Below, piece after piece: positions 56,228 to 64,000 of a DNA stretch of 64,000 nt; within the stretch, counting starts at the first letter, position 1; every line of letters starts with the position of its first letter. The DNA lies in the NCBI GenBank assembly GCA_016710585.1, contig JADJVN010000024.1:7864-71863 (forward strand), read 5' to 3'. Source of the DNA: Saprospiraceae bacterium. GTDB lineage: Bacteria; Bacteroidota; Bacteroidia; Chitinophagales; Saprospiraceae. The notes beneath the pieces are model-generated. The model was not told the DNA's origin. It did not search any database and was given only the letters and a program-made list of their open reading frames with translations. The translations under genes were made by a program, and so were the position numbers.

Positions 56228-57187
56228 ATGGAAGCCCAAAATTCTCCAAATCCATTCCCAAGGATTAATCAAAAAAAACTGGAGTCACTTCAATCAGGAA
56301 TCGATATTCTTGAATTATGGATAGACAATTTAGTAGTAAATGGAATCGAGCAATTGTCTAGAGATGGATCAAAAATTGAAGAGATAAGCACCAGAATGGT
56401 GGACTATGGACTTTCAGGTATCGCAAGGAAGCTGAGGGTTATTCCAGAAAAATTAAAACTAGACAAAGATTGGCAGGAGTATTGTGCCGAACTTTTAGCC
56501 GAGTTCATATTATTTATTTCAGCCTTCAGAAATCAATCCAAGATAAAATATCATCCCGAAGATATATTGGCATACGCTGGAATAAGTATAAAAAAAAGTG
56601 AAGTCATCAGTTCTAGTGAAGGCATCATAGATCATTGGATTCTACTTGGGACGATGGTAGATAAAGAAGAAAATTTAAGTCTCATACGTAATTGGTTTAT
56701 TGGCAAAAATACAGGGATTGTTTTTCTAAGTATAGACTTTCAAGTTGGAAGATTTTTTAATTCTAAATTTTTTGAATTTAATAAAACATATTTAGATACA
56801 GTTCATTTTTATCCAAGTGCTGTGAAAATGAGAGGCACAGAAGTAAACATTCAAAATGGGATTGCTGCTGGTGAAATCAATTTATCAGGGATTTATTTAG
56901 AACAAGCATTAGATAAGATAGCAGAGCGCGTTAAGATTTGTCCATGGATGAATCATCAGTTGTTTATATTAAAGAAGCTAAAATTTTCCATTTTGCATCA
57001 TAGATTATATTTGGTATCTAAAAATCATGAAGCATTAATTTGTACTAATCCTGATAGCTATTGGCTTACACTCCTCAGTTATTCTACATATCCTGAAGTC
57101 AATTATATTGCCGAGTATATGGATAAAAAATTCAGAATTCTCAGTGTCTGTATTCAAGGGAAAATTATTCCATTAAAACAAAAATAA
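56228..57187 (+). CDS. SWIM-protein-like partner of the VWA protein, lacking the zinc finger
   Basis: About 319 aa from ATG 56228. The N-terminal half (LESLQSGIDILELWIDNLVV ... STRMVDYGLSGIARKLR) resembles the helical region that follows the SWIM zinc finger in proteins encoded beside MoxR-VWA genes. No CxC...CxH finger is present, so this is a shortened or divergent member. Directly coupled (2 bases) to the VWA gene. Its biochemical role is unknown; the family assignment is from pattern memory. Confidence 0.5.
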   Translation: MEAQNSPNPFPRINQKKLESLQSGIDILELWIDNLVVNGIEQLSRDGSKIEEISTRMVDYGLSGIARKLRVIPEKLKLDKDWQEYCAELLAEFILFISAFRNQSKIKYHPEDILAYAGISIKKSEVISSSEGIIDHWILLGTMVDKEENLSLIRNWFIGKNTGIVFLSIDFQVGRFFNSKFFEFNKTYLDTVHFYPSAVKMRGTEVNIQNGIAAGEINLSGIYLEQALDKIAERVKICPWMNHQLFILKKLKFSILHHRLYLVSKNHEALICTNPDSYWLTLLSYSTYPEVNYIAEYMDKKFRILSVCIQGKIIPLKQK

Positions 57188-57188
57188 A

Positions 57189-58277
57189 ATGGAAGAATTA
57201 AAGCGATGGAGATTAATCCTAGGTGACGATAAAGAGAGTGAGTTTGATTTTGATTTGAATGAGGATGAACAGCAAAAAGATAAATTACTACAACAGATAT
57301 ATCATTCTAAAAGCCAAAATCAAAAACAGAAATCTCAGTCTAAAAAAGATATAAAAAATTGGTTGGAGGGAATCAGAACGCATTTTCCACCAAACATAGT
57401 GAGCATCATGCAGCGAGATGCATTGGAGCGGAAAGACATGAAGGAGATGTTGCTAGAGCCAGAGTTGCTCGAGAAGATCGAACCCAATATAAGTCTCGTC
57501 GCTACGATACTCCAGATGCAAGATTTGTTGCCAGAAAAAACAAGAGTTGTAGCAAAAGATATTGTGAGAAAACTGGTGAATGAGATTGAAAGAAAATTAA
57601 AGACACAAGTGCTTAAATCTTTTTCAAAATACAATAAAGGAATCAGTAAGAAAGGTGATCCTCAAAAAGGCAAAATAGATTGGAATAAAACCATTTCAAA
57701 AAATCTCAAAAACTATCAAAGTGATTATCAAACTATCATTCCAGATAATTTTTATATATCTAAGAATAAAAATCAATTAAAAGAAATTTTTTTAATCATC
57801 GATACCAGTGAGTCAATGATAGAGAGTGCCATCTATTCTGGAATTATTGGATCGGTATTGGCTTCCTTAAACAGTATTAAGACACATCTTATTTTTTTTA
57901 ATGATGAAGTCATGGATTTGACTGATCAGTATCAAGATCCGACTGATCTTATTTTTTCGATTCCTATAGGAGGTGGCACAGATATAGCCTCTGCTGTACA
58001 GTTTAGTTTGCAAAAAGTCAAACAGTTGTCCTCTGCTTATATGTTTTTAATCAGCGATATGGATGAATATGGCAGCAAGAGTCAATTGCTCAGGAATATT
58101 TCTCACATCTTGCAGAACAATGGAAAGATTCTTGGTATCTTTGGTTTAGATCTTGAAGGGAAGCATGTCGTGAATCAAGATATGGCAAAACAATTGGTCG
58201 ATATTGGATTAAAATGTATTAGTTGCAGTCCAGATCGATTTCCAGATATTTTGATAGAATTTATTTCTGAAAGATAA
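57189..58277 (+). CDS. VWA domain protein (CoxE/YehP-like)
   Basis: 362 aa. N-terminal charged and helical part (about 1-190), then a von Willebrand A domain (about 195-362) with the MIDAS residues DTSESM (D-x-S-x-S), the Thr/Asp loop GGGTDIA and a later ISDMDEYG. Such VWA proteins work with MoxR AAA ATPases to insert metal or assemble complexes. No MoxR gene lies in the window, so it is an incomplete set, or the ATPase is elsewhere. Confidence 0.8.
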   Translation: MEELKRWRLILGDDKESEFDFDLNEDEQQKDKLLQQIYHSKSQNQKQKSQSKKDIKNWLEGIRTHFPPNIVSIMQRDALERKDMKEMLLEPELLEKIEPNISLVATILQMQDLLPEKTRVVAKDIVRKLVNEIERKLKTQVLKSFSKYNKGISKKGDPQKGKIDWNKTISKNLKNYQSDYQTIIPDNFYISKNKNQLKEIFLIIDTSESMIESAIYSGIIGSVLASLNSIKTHLIFFNDEVMDLTDQYQDPTDLIFSIPIGGGTDIASAVQFSLQKVKQLSSAYMFLISDMDEYGSKSQLLRNISHILQNNGKILGIFGLDLEGKHVVNQDMAKQLVDIGLKCISCSPDRFPDILIEFISER

Positions 58278-58311
58278 TGAATCATTTCATTTACAATAAA
58301 ATAATAGCTTG

Positions 58312-58860
58312 ATGAAAATAGTAATAGGAATAGCAGGTAGCAGTGGATCGATATATGCAAAAGACCTGATCAATAAATTGATCTTAAAATCAGAAGTTCA
58401 ACTAGCAATAGTCATGAGCGATAATGCCATGAAGAATTGGGAGATTGAAATCGGCGACAACAGTTATGAAAAATTCAGTTCGATGTTGTATTCCAAAAAT
58501 GATTTCATGGCTCCATTTGCTTCTGGATCAGCTCAGTGGGATGCTATGGTGGTGTGCCCATGCAGTGCTGGCTTTTTAGGAAGAGTGGCATCAGGAGTCT
58601 CTGATGATCTCATGACGCGTACAGCAGATGTCATGCTTAAGGAAAGAAAAAAATTAATCATGGTCCTGCGTGAGACACCGTTGAATTTAATCCATATAGA
58701 GAATATGAAATCTGTCACACTCGCTGGTGGCATCCTTTGTCCCGCGATACCATCATTTTACTCGCAGCCAAAAACAATCGAAGAAGTGATCGGCACAGTG
58801 ACCAATAGAGTGATTGATTTGCTAGGTGTAGTTAATGAGTCTTATCGATGGGGGAAGTGA
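58312..58860 (+). CDS. ubiX: Flavin prenyltransferase
   Basis: 182 aa from ATG 58312. GIAGSSGSIYAKDLI (FMN binding), VVCPCSAGFLGRVASGVSDDLMTRTADV, and LVLRETPLN-type segment (MVLRETPLNLIHIENM) are UbiX hallmarks. It prenylates FMN for UbiD-type decarboxylases; no ubiD is in the window. It overlaps no neighbour and closes the run of core genes before the CRISPR locus. Confidence 0.94.
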   Translation: MKIVIGIAGSSGSIYAKDLINKLILKSEVQLAIVMSDNAMKNWEIEIGDNSYEKFSSMLYSKNDFMAPFASGSAQWDAMVVCPCSAGFLGRVASGVSDDLMTRTADVMLKERKKLIMVLRETPLNLIHIENMKSVTLAGGILCPAIPSFYSQPKTIEEVIGTVTNRVIDLLGVVNESYRWGK

Positions 58861-58991
58861 ATAGGGATGGGAGATTTGAATTATTCGATTAGCGTGATGA
58901 TGATTATAGAGTAAAAAAATTTAACAGAAATAAATAGAGAACAAATATGTAAATACATAAAGTAAGTTTATTTCTTTTAGTGTTAATCACA

Positions 58992-58999
58992 TATATTTG
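58992..58999 (+). promoter_or_regulatory. Putative -7 box for the csx27-cas13b locus
   Basis: TATATTTG (TAnnTTTG), 74 bases before the membrane protein ATG. No good -33 TTG at the expected distance. The rest of 58861-59073 is AT-rich without a frame. Confidence 0.4.
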
Positions 59000-59073
59000 A
59001 GGTGGCAAGAGTTCTTTTTTATAAGAATTGAGATTAATCCTAAGGTGATTACTTCATTTAAAATTTATATAAT

Positions 59074-59708
59074 ATGGAAAAAATTGGTTTATTTGATTTT
59101 TTAACGATTCTTTTACCTGGATCTTTGATGGCTATATTTATAGCCTACCTCTTTAATATATCATTACCTTCAAGTTTAGATAATTCTAATTATTTATACC
59201 TCGTGTTTATTATCCCCATTGGATATTTGCTTGGACATTTCATTAGTTATGGAGGAAATTTAGCAGAAGGGATTATCGACAGGTCACAAAATAAAAAACA
59301 CCCATTACTAGAAATAAGCAAGGATGGAATTGAAAAAATTGCTATTGATAAGATAAAACAAAAATTTATTGATATTCCTGAAGATAGGAAAAATGATCTT
59401 GACTACTTATTTGATATTGGCAAAAATTTAATTTATCAACAATCATGGGGCAAAACATAAGAGTTATTTCTATTTCTGCTACTTTTTACAGAAATCTTGT
59501 GGCATGGTTTATTGCTGTATTCCTCATCATCTTACTCAAATTGTTAAGTCAATTTGCTTGCAATCATACAACGCCTGTTGATGCCAATTTTTTATATTGT
59601 CATTTATCATCTGGCATAGGTGTTGTGATCAGTAGAATCATTTCACAGCACTTATATAAAAAATGGTTTATAGAAGTTTTAAAAAATTTATACACTTTTC
59701 TATCTTAA
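59074..59708 (+). CDS. Csx27-like membrane accessory protein of the type VI-B locus, frameshifted
   Basis: Two frames (59074-59460 and 59445-59708) give one protein of about 210 aa; the break is near 59450 (SWG then NIRVISISATFYR). Topology: helix at about 12-30 (LLPGSLMAIFIAYLF), helix at about 40-58 (LYLVFIIPIGYLLGHFI), a charged middle, then two helices (VAWFIAVFLIILLKLL; LSSGIGVVISRII) and a basic tail (KKWFIEVLKNLYTFL). Size, topology and position directly before cas13b match Csx27, the small membrane protein of type VI-B1 reported to modulate Cas13b. The identity is inferred from context rather than from remembered sequence. Confidence 0.6.
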
Positions 59709-59954
59709 AATTATAATATGAACAATGAACAAAATTTAGAACAAAGAATTTTTGCCCAAGCAAAAAACATTCGAGATGATAAGTCCTACTTTGGAGCTCA
59801 CTTTAAATTTAGCAAGGCATAATGCATTTATTATTTTGCATCATATTAATCAACGTCTTGGTTTTATAGATCAGAATGTGCAAGATGATGCACAATTCAA
59901 AAAAAAAAATTTAAATTCTTAACAATCTTAAAACAAGTAGCAAACCAGATCTCA

Positions 59955-60698
59955 TTGCAAAAATCTTTGGATCTCATACGTTTTCACTTCCCATTTTTAC
60001 AAATTCTAACTGATAAATTATCAGATATAAGAAGTTCAAATGGAGAAAGAAAGATACTAACTCCTCAAGAAGAAGGAGAAATTATAGAATCATTACTTAC
60101 TGACTTGAATGGCTATAGAAATGAATATTGCCATGGTGAAAATAAAAGTCATGTTCCAGATTCATATTTAATAAAAAACCTAAAATCCATTTATGATGCT
60201 TCATTGCGAATGGTAAAAGAAAGATTTAAACTAGAACCACATAAAATAAAACATCTAGAGAGAAATAACAAAGATGGGGAAAAACTAAACTTTAAATATG
60301 CCTTGAGCAATAATAGTAGCATAAGTGAGAAAGGGTTAGTGTTTTTTATAAATTTGTTTCTTGAAGTAAAAGATTCATACTCATTTATTAAAAAGATAGA
60401 AGGGTTTAAAAATGCTGGTACTAATTCATTAAATGCAACGACTTATTGTTTCACAATACAACACGTGCGACTTCCCAATCCTAAGATAACTAGCCAAGAA
60501 TATACTAAGGAAGAATTATTATTAAGAATGATGAATTACCTGGAAAAAGTACCTGATCAAATATTTAAAACTTTAAGTCCTGCTGATCAAGAAAACTGCA
60601 AAAGTAATGTTGACGTTTTTGAAACACCAATTGAAGGGGATCTTATTGAAAAGTCACTTCATAAAGATATAGAGATCAATTTCCAGAGTTTGCTTTAA
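59955..60698 (+). pseudogene. cas13b: Cas13b segment 2: HEPN1 end and first helical domain
   Basis: 247 residues open. It holds the catalytic HEPN1 pair R55/H60 of this segment (NGYRNEYCHGEN), then SEKGLVFFINLFL, IEGFKNAGTN and LLLRMMNYLEKVPDQIFKTL, which match Cas13b helical 1. The piece before it (59718-59950) carries the true N-terminus in two other frames. The frame leaves at FQSLL, where FPEFALNYIDY continues one base over. Confidence 0.8.
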
Positions 60699-60819
60699 AC
60701 TATATTGATTATTAAATTATTTCCAAACATAAGATTCCAAATTAATCTTGGAAAATTTATTTTTAGTGTAAAGGATAAAGAAATATTAAATTGAAACTCG
60801 TAAGAGAAGACAAATTCAA

Positions 60820-61212
60820 ATGTTGAGAGGATTTGGCCAAATTCAAGACTATCAGAACAAGAAGAATATTCCTGAAATATGGCAAAGTTTAATAAATAAA
60901 AGCCATGAGATTCCAGAAGATTTTCCTGATCCATATATCAATGATATGGAGCCTCATTATCATATTGAAAATAATAACATATATTTTAAATTCATGGAAC
61001 CAGATACGACTCATTGGCCAAGAATTGATGCTAGAATAGAAAATCAGAATAATATCAATGCTCATCCAAGACCTAGATTGCTGCAAGCAGATGGCATCTT
61101 AAGTGTTTATGAATTAGCACCTTTATTATTCTATGAAATGATTCGATCAGATAAAAGTAAAAGTGCTGAAACTATTTTATCTATTCAAAAAGCAACATTG
61201 AAAGATTATTGA
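60820..61212 (+). pseudogene. cas13b: Cas13b segment 3: beta-rich lid region
   Basis: 130 residues open, preceded in frame by about 12 codons (ETRKRRQIQ). Contains MLRGFGQIQDYQ, PHYHIENNNIYFKF and LSVYELAPLLFYEMI, matching the Cas13b beta/lid part that contacts crRNA. The piece between 60698 and 60790 (LFPNIRFQINLGKF) lies in another frame. Confidence 0.7.
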
Positions 61213-62213
61213 ATGATATTAAATCAGGAGAATTAACTAAAGTAGCCCTTGATAAGATTCCAAATCCATATTCTCCTTCCACTAAAAAATTTAATACTGC
61301 AAAACAAGTAATTTTAAAAGAAAAAATCGAGAAAAGAAAAATTGAACTAAATGAAAAACTAAAAAAATATAAATTAGCATTAGATGATCTTCCGAAGATG
61401 ATATTATACTACCTACTCAATATTGAGCATGAAGATATTTCCCTTAAAGTCATACCAATAATAAAAAGTATGCAGGTAGAAACTAATCATTTATTGAACA
61501 AATTGCAACATAACTTAGAAAAGCGAAACAAACCTGGAGAGAAAGGTTCAAAACTTATTCTATCTGGAGAACTGGCATCTTTTTTAGCTCAGGATATGTT
61601 GGCTCTCCAAGCCAAGTCAGATAATTCTAGAGACAAAGCCAATAGTCAAGAATATCAACATTTGCAATACAAGTTAGCTTACTATAGTTTATATATAGAT
61701 GAATTTAAATCTATATTCAAAAAACTGAATTTGATTGATTCTGATAAATTCAGTCACCCCTTTCTTTCGAAGTTGACTAAAATATTTCCAAACATTATTC
61801 AATTTTATGAATGGTATCTAAATGAACGAAAAAAATGGTTGATGGATATTGAAACTAAGCCTGAAGAAGCTTTAAAATTTATCAAGCTTAAAAAATCAGT
61901 AAACATCACAGGAGAACAATTAGTAGATCAGTTTCTAGTTAAAACGAATGGCAATCAAGCTGGAATTCCATATAATTTTCCTAGAGGAATTTTTGATGAT
62001 GCGATAAAGTCTGAACTTGAAAAGAATGATAAAATGAAAGCTATTATTTCGAATACTAAAAGGGTTAATTCACACTTTCTAATTAATAGATATATAGAGC
62101 ATGAGAAAAACAATAAATCGCAATCATTTTATGAATGGAAGAGAAATTATGAAATCTATGACCGACTAGAAGATGATAGAAAAAAAATGTTCGATCCTTT
62201 GCCTAAGAAATAA
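61209..62213 (+). pseudogene. cas13b: Cas13b segment 4: helical domain 2
   Basis: 334 residues open from the ATG overlapping segment 3. Lys-rich helices (KEKIEKRKIELNEKLKKYK), then LILSGELASFLAQDMLALQ, FYEWYLNERKKWLMDIETK and FPRGIFDDAIKSELE, landmarks of the central Cas13b region. It ends at a TAA in PKK; the same frame continues to segment 5 with a second stop. Confidence 0.75.
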
Positions 62214-62306
62214 AAAACTAATGATGAGTTACGACATGGATTAAAAAAGCATAGAGAATATATAAAGACATTAGCAGAGAGGATGTAATCAAAAGAAAAT
62301 TCAAAT

Positions 62307-63026
62307 TTGAGTAAAGAAAAATTGACAACACTATTTAAAAATTATGAAGAAAATGAAAAAGAGATTCGACTTCAAAAAACGCAAGACCAAGTTCTTTATC
62401 TTATGATAGTGAAAAGTATCTCAGATAATTTTTCTCCTGGAGAATTCAATAATATTGCTTTGCAAGACTTTGTTCCAAATGCTATCAATTCTCCATTAGC
62501 CAAAAGAATTCCATTTGAAATTAAATATGGAGAAAAGAAAATATTTCAAGAAGAAATACAAATAAAAAAAATTGGAGAATTCCATCGTTTTCTCAAAGAT
62601 AGACGTTTAATAAATTTAATGGCTTATATTAAAAAAGAAAGAATTTCTCGCTCAGAATTAGAATATGAACTTGGTGAATATCAAAAACAAAGAATATTAT
62701 TTTTGGAAAAAGTATTGGAATTTGAACAAAAATTATATGCTTATGATAAATTCTATTTTGATAATATCATACAGAAAATAATCGTAGAACATTGGCAATA
62801 TCTTAGATATTTTGAAGAGAAATTTGTACTGACTCCAGAACAAAAAGAACAATCATCAAATTTGCGAAATAAGTTCTCTCACAATGAATATCCAGAAATT
62901 ATGTACTTTGAAGATGTATGTAGTGGGGAAGAAAAAATTGGAGTAGCCTCGCAATTAGCTCAAATAGGGATAAAATTATATGAAGAATGCTCTACAATTC
63001 AAAGTAAGATTCAATTAAAAAAATGA
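62307..63026 (+). pseudogene. cas13b: Cas13b segment 5: HEPN2 domain
   Basis: 239 residues open, in the same frame as segment 4. Contains IRLQKTQDQVLYLMIVKSI, and the second catalytic pair R187/H192 of this segment (NLRNKFSHNEY), at the C-terminal position usual for Cas13b. The start shown (TTG) is only where the frame reopens. It ends 92 bases before the first CRISPR repeat. Confidence 0.8.
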
Positions 63027-63118
63027 TCATAACAAATGAAAATTCTAATAAATTGATTCGATTTTTTAAAACGAAAAATGGACTAAACAAAAGAATATCA
63101 ATACTTTACAAAAGCTAT

Positions 63119-64000
63119 GCTGGAAAAGCCTTGATTTTGTAAGGTATTCACAGCGCTCAACTGTGACTTTTTTAACTTCAACTAAGCTGGAAAAGCCTTG
63201 ATTTTGTAAAATTCCAGCCCGTAGTCAAACATTGCAATAATCCCTTTTGCTGGAAAAGCCTTGATTTTGTAAGGTATTCTAGCCCCCCCTTTAGTCAATT
63301 GTGCATTCTTTGCAGGCTGAAAAGCCTTGATTTTCTTAAGGTATTCACAGCGTTTGAAATTTGGTCGAAGTTTTTTCATTTGCTGGAAAAGCCTTGATTT
63401 TGTAAGGTATTCACAGCATCCGACATTAATAATAGCTTGACTTTCAAGCTGGAAAAGCCTTGATTTTGTAAGGTATTCACAGCCAATATAAATTTCATGC
63501 CATTTTTTTAATTGCTGGAAAAGCCTTGATTTTGTAAGGTATTCACAGCTAAAGGTGTAGTTATATTTAAAGCAAATACGCTGGAAAAGCCTTGATTTTG
63601 TAAGGTATTCACAGTTCCAAGTCTTATGGTATTTGCAAGTTTCAGCTGGAAAAGCCTTGATTTTGTAAGGTGTTCACAGTTAACCTTGTTAATTACTTCT
63701 TCATGTATATGCTGGAAAAGCCTTGATTTGTAAGGTATTCACAGTTATATCAACATCCATACGACCAGCCAAAGCGTGGGAAAAGCCTTGATTAGTAGGT
63801 ATTCACAGCCCCATAACCTGTTGGTAAGTATACTAAACCAGCTGGAAAAGCCTTGATTTTGTAAGGTATTCACAGCTAGTAGATGGCGGTGTACAAGGCT
63901 CATCATGCTGGAAAAGCCTTGATTTTGTAAGGTATTCACAGCTATATTATCAACAAACCATCTATGAATAGCAGCTGGAAAAGCCTTGATTTTGTAAGGT
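63119..64000 (+). CRISPR. Type VI-B CRISPR array, 14 repeats, open at the window end
   Basis: 36-nt repeats beginning GCTGGAAAAG and ending GGTATTCACAGC start at 63119, 63186, 63249, 63316, 63382, 63448, 63514, 63580, 63645, 63711, 63774, 63841, 63907 and 63974 (cut at 64000). The 13 spacers are 28-32 nt, mostly 30. The repeat folds with GCTG/CAGC ends, GAA/TTC and CCTT/AAGG stems around GATTTTGT, like Cas13b repeats (GTTG...CAAC type). Repeats 2, 3, 4, 10 and 11 carry indels or clustered changes; 8-10 end in T. The 92-base gap after cas13b (63027-63118) may hold the leader. Confidence 0.97.

Larger units (their letters stand above)
59718..63026 (+). pseudogene. cas13b: Cas13b (type VI-B CRISPR RNA-guided RNase), broken frame
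   Basis: The 3.3 kb span matches Cas13b end to end (about 1100 aa): N-terminus KSYFGA then LNLARHNAFIILHHINQRLG, HEPN1 with R-x4-H as RNEYCH (60117-60134), the SEKGLVFFINLFLE region, helical and lid domains, and C-terminal HEPN2 with RNKFSH (62865-62882). Frames break near 59800, in the 11-A run at 59899-59909, near 60690, 60710, 60790 and 61200; two in-frame stops lie at 62211 and near 62286. Cas13b processes crRNA and cleaves target RNA. As printed it is non-coding, but intact HEPN sites and the indel-rich array suggest sequence error may explain part of it. Confidence 0.9.

Noticed and set aside
59445..59708. R-x4-H (RIISQH) in the Csx27-like protein as a third HEPN site
   Set aside because: It lies at the end of a hydrophobic helix and such spacing is common by chance; no HEPN-like helical context.
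63182..63939. Minus-strand frames of 64-65 codons within the CRISPR array
   Set aside because: They translate the repeat itself (recurring QGFSS or KIKAFPA) and have no gene features.
1..64000. tRNA, rRNA, riboswitches and complete insertion sequences
   Set aside because: I looked through all gaps and saw no cloverleaf, rRNA motif, transposase frame or known riboswitch core.

Overview
The window comes from an AT-rich member of the Bacteroidota. The signs are -7 promoter boxes of the TAnnTTTG type, type IX secretion (T9SS) sorting domains, paired transketolase subunits, a TPR/DUF4292/EnvC cluster and an abundance of outer-membrane beta-barrels. A Saprospira-like lineage would fit, but that is inference. 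I see no rRNA or tRNA gene.

Layout. 1-6.7 kb: a barrel cut by the window edge, a pirin, a haem-type membrane protein, a metallophosphoesterase, a Fic protein, a 16-bp minisatellite and a CDF metal exporter. 6.9-17.6 kb: an electron-transfer island with a 23-haem cytochrome, a TPR histidine kinase, a giant 1522-residue cytochrome with 61 CXXCH motifs, and a beta-barrel gene that overlaps its 3' end. 17.4-21.4 kb: a scrambled accessory zone with three copies of the barrel's 3' end, two secreted orphan proteins, HicAB and an exonuclease remnant. 21.4-31.3 kb: Prc protease, nitroreductase, an MntR-like repressor with its operator, a metal ABC binding protein and ATPase without a permease, a DUF2064 protein, a T9SS-exported intradiol dioxygenase and TerC. 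31.6-34 kb: a DksA-like protein and a Septu (PtuAB) defence pair. 34-58.9 kb: mostly core genes (transketolase, ECF sigma and anti-sigma, AAG glycosylase, aminopeptidase P, RpoN, FolB, glutaryl-CoA dehydrogenase, DASS transporter, EnvC cluster, pyruvate kinase, AcpP-FabF-Rnc, a VWA pair, UbiX). 59-64 kb: a type VI-B CRISPR locus with a Csx27-like membrane protein, Cas13b and an array that runs off the window.

The most notable content is (i) the giant cytochrome, built as 4 + 5x9 + 12 haems with an exact 666-bp (222-residue) period and nine extra histidines per nine haems in the unit I counted, next to a barrel that could carry electrons through the outer membrane; and (ii) the Cas13b locus, where both HEPN R-x4-H motifs survive but the reading frame is broken many times.

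A caution applies to the whole window. Many otherwise ordinary genes carry single-base frameshifts, several of them in A/T homopolymers (positions near 2918, 3360, 4186, 9200, 32590, 39120, 43960, 59450), and several CRISPR repeats carry indels. Consensus errors are therefore a serious alternative to real gene decay, above all in the last 5 kb.
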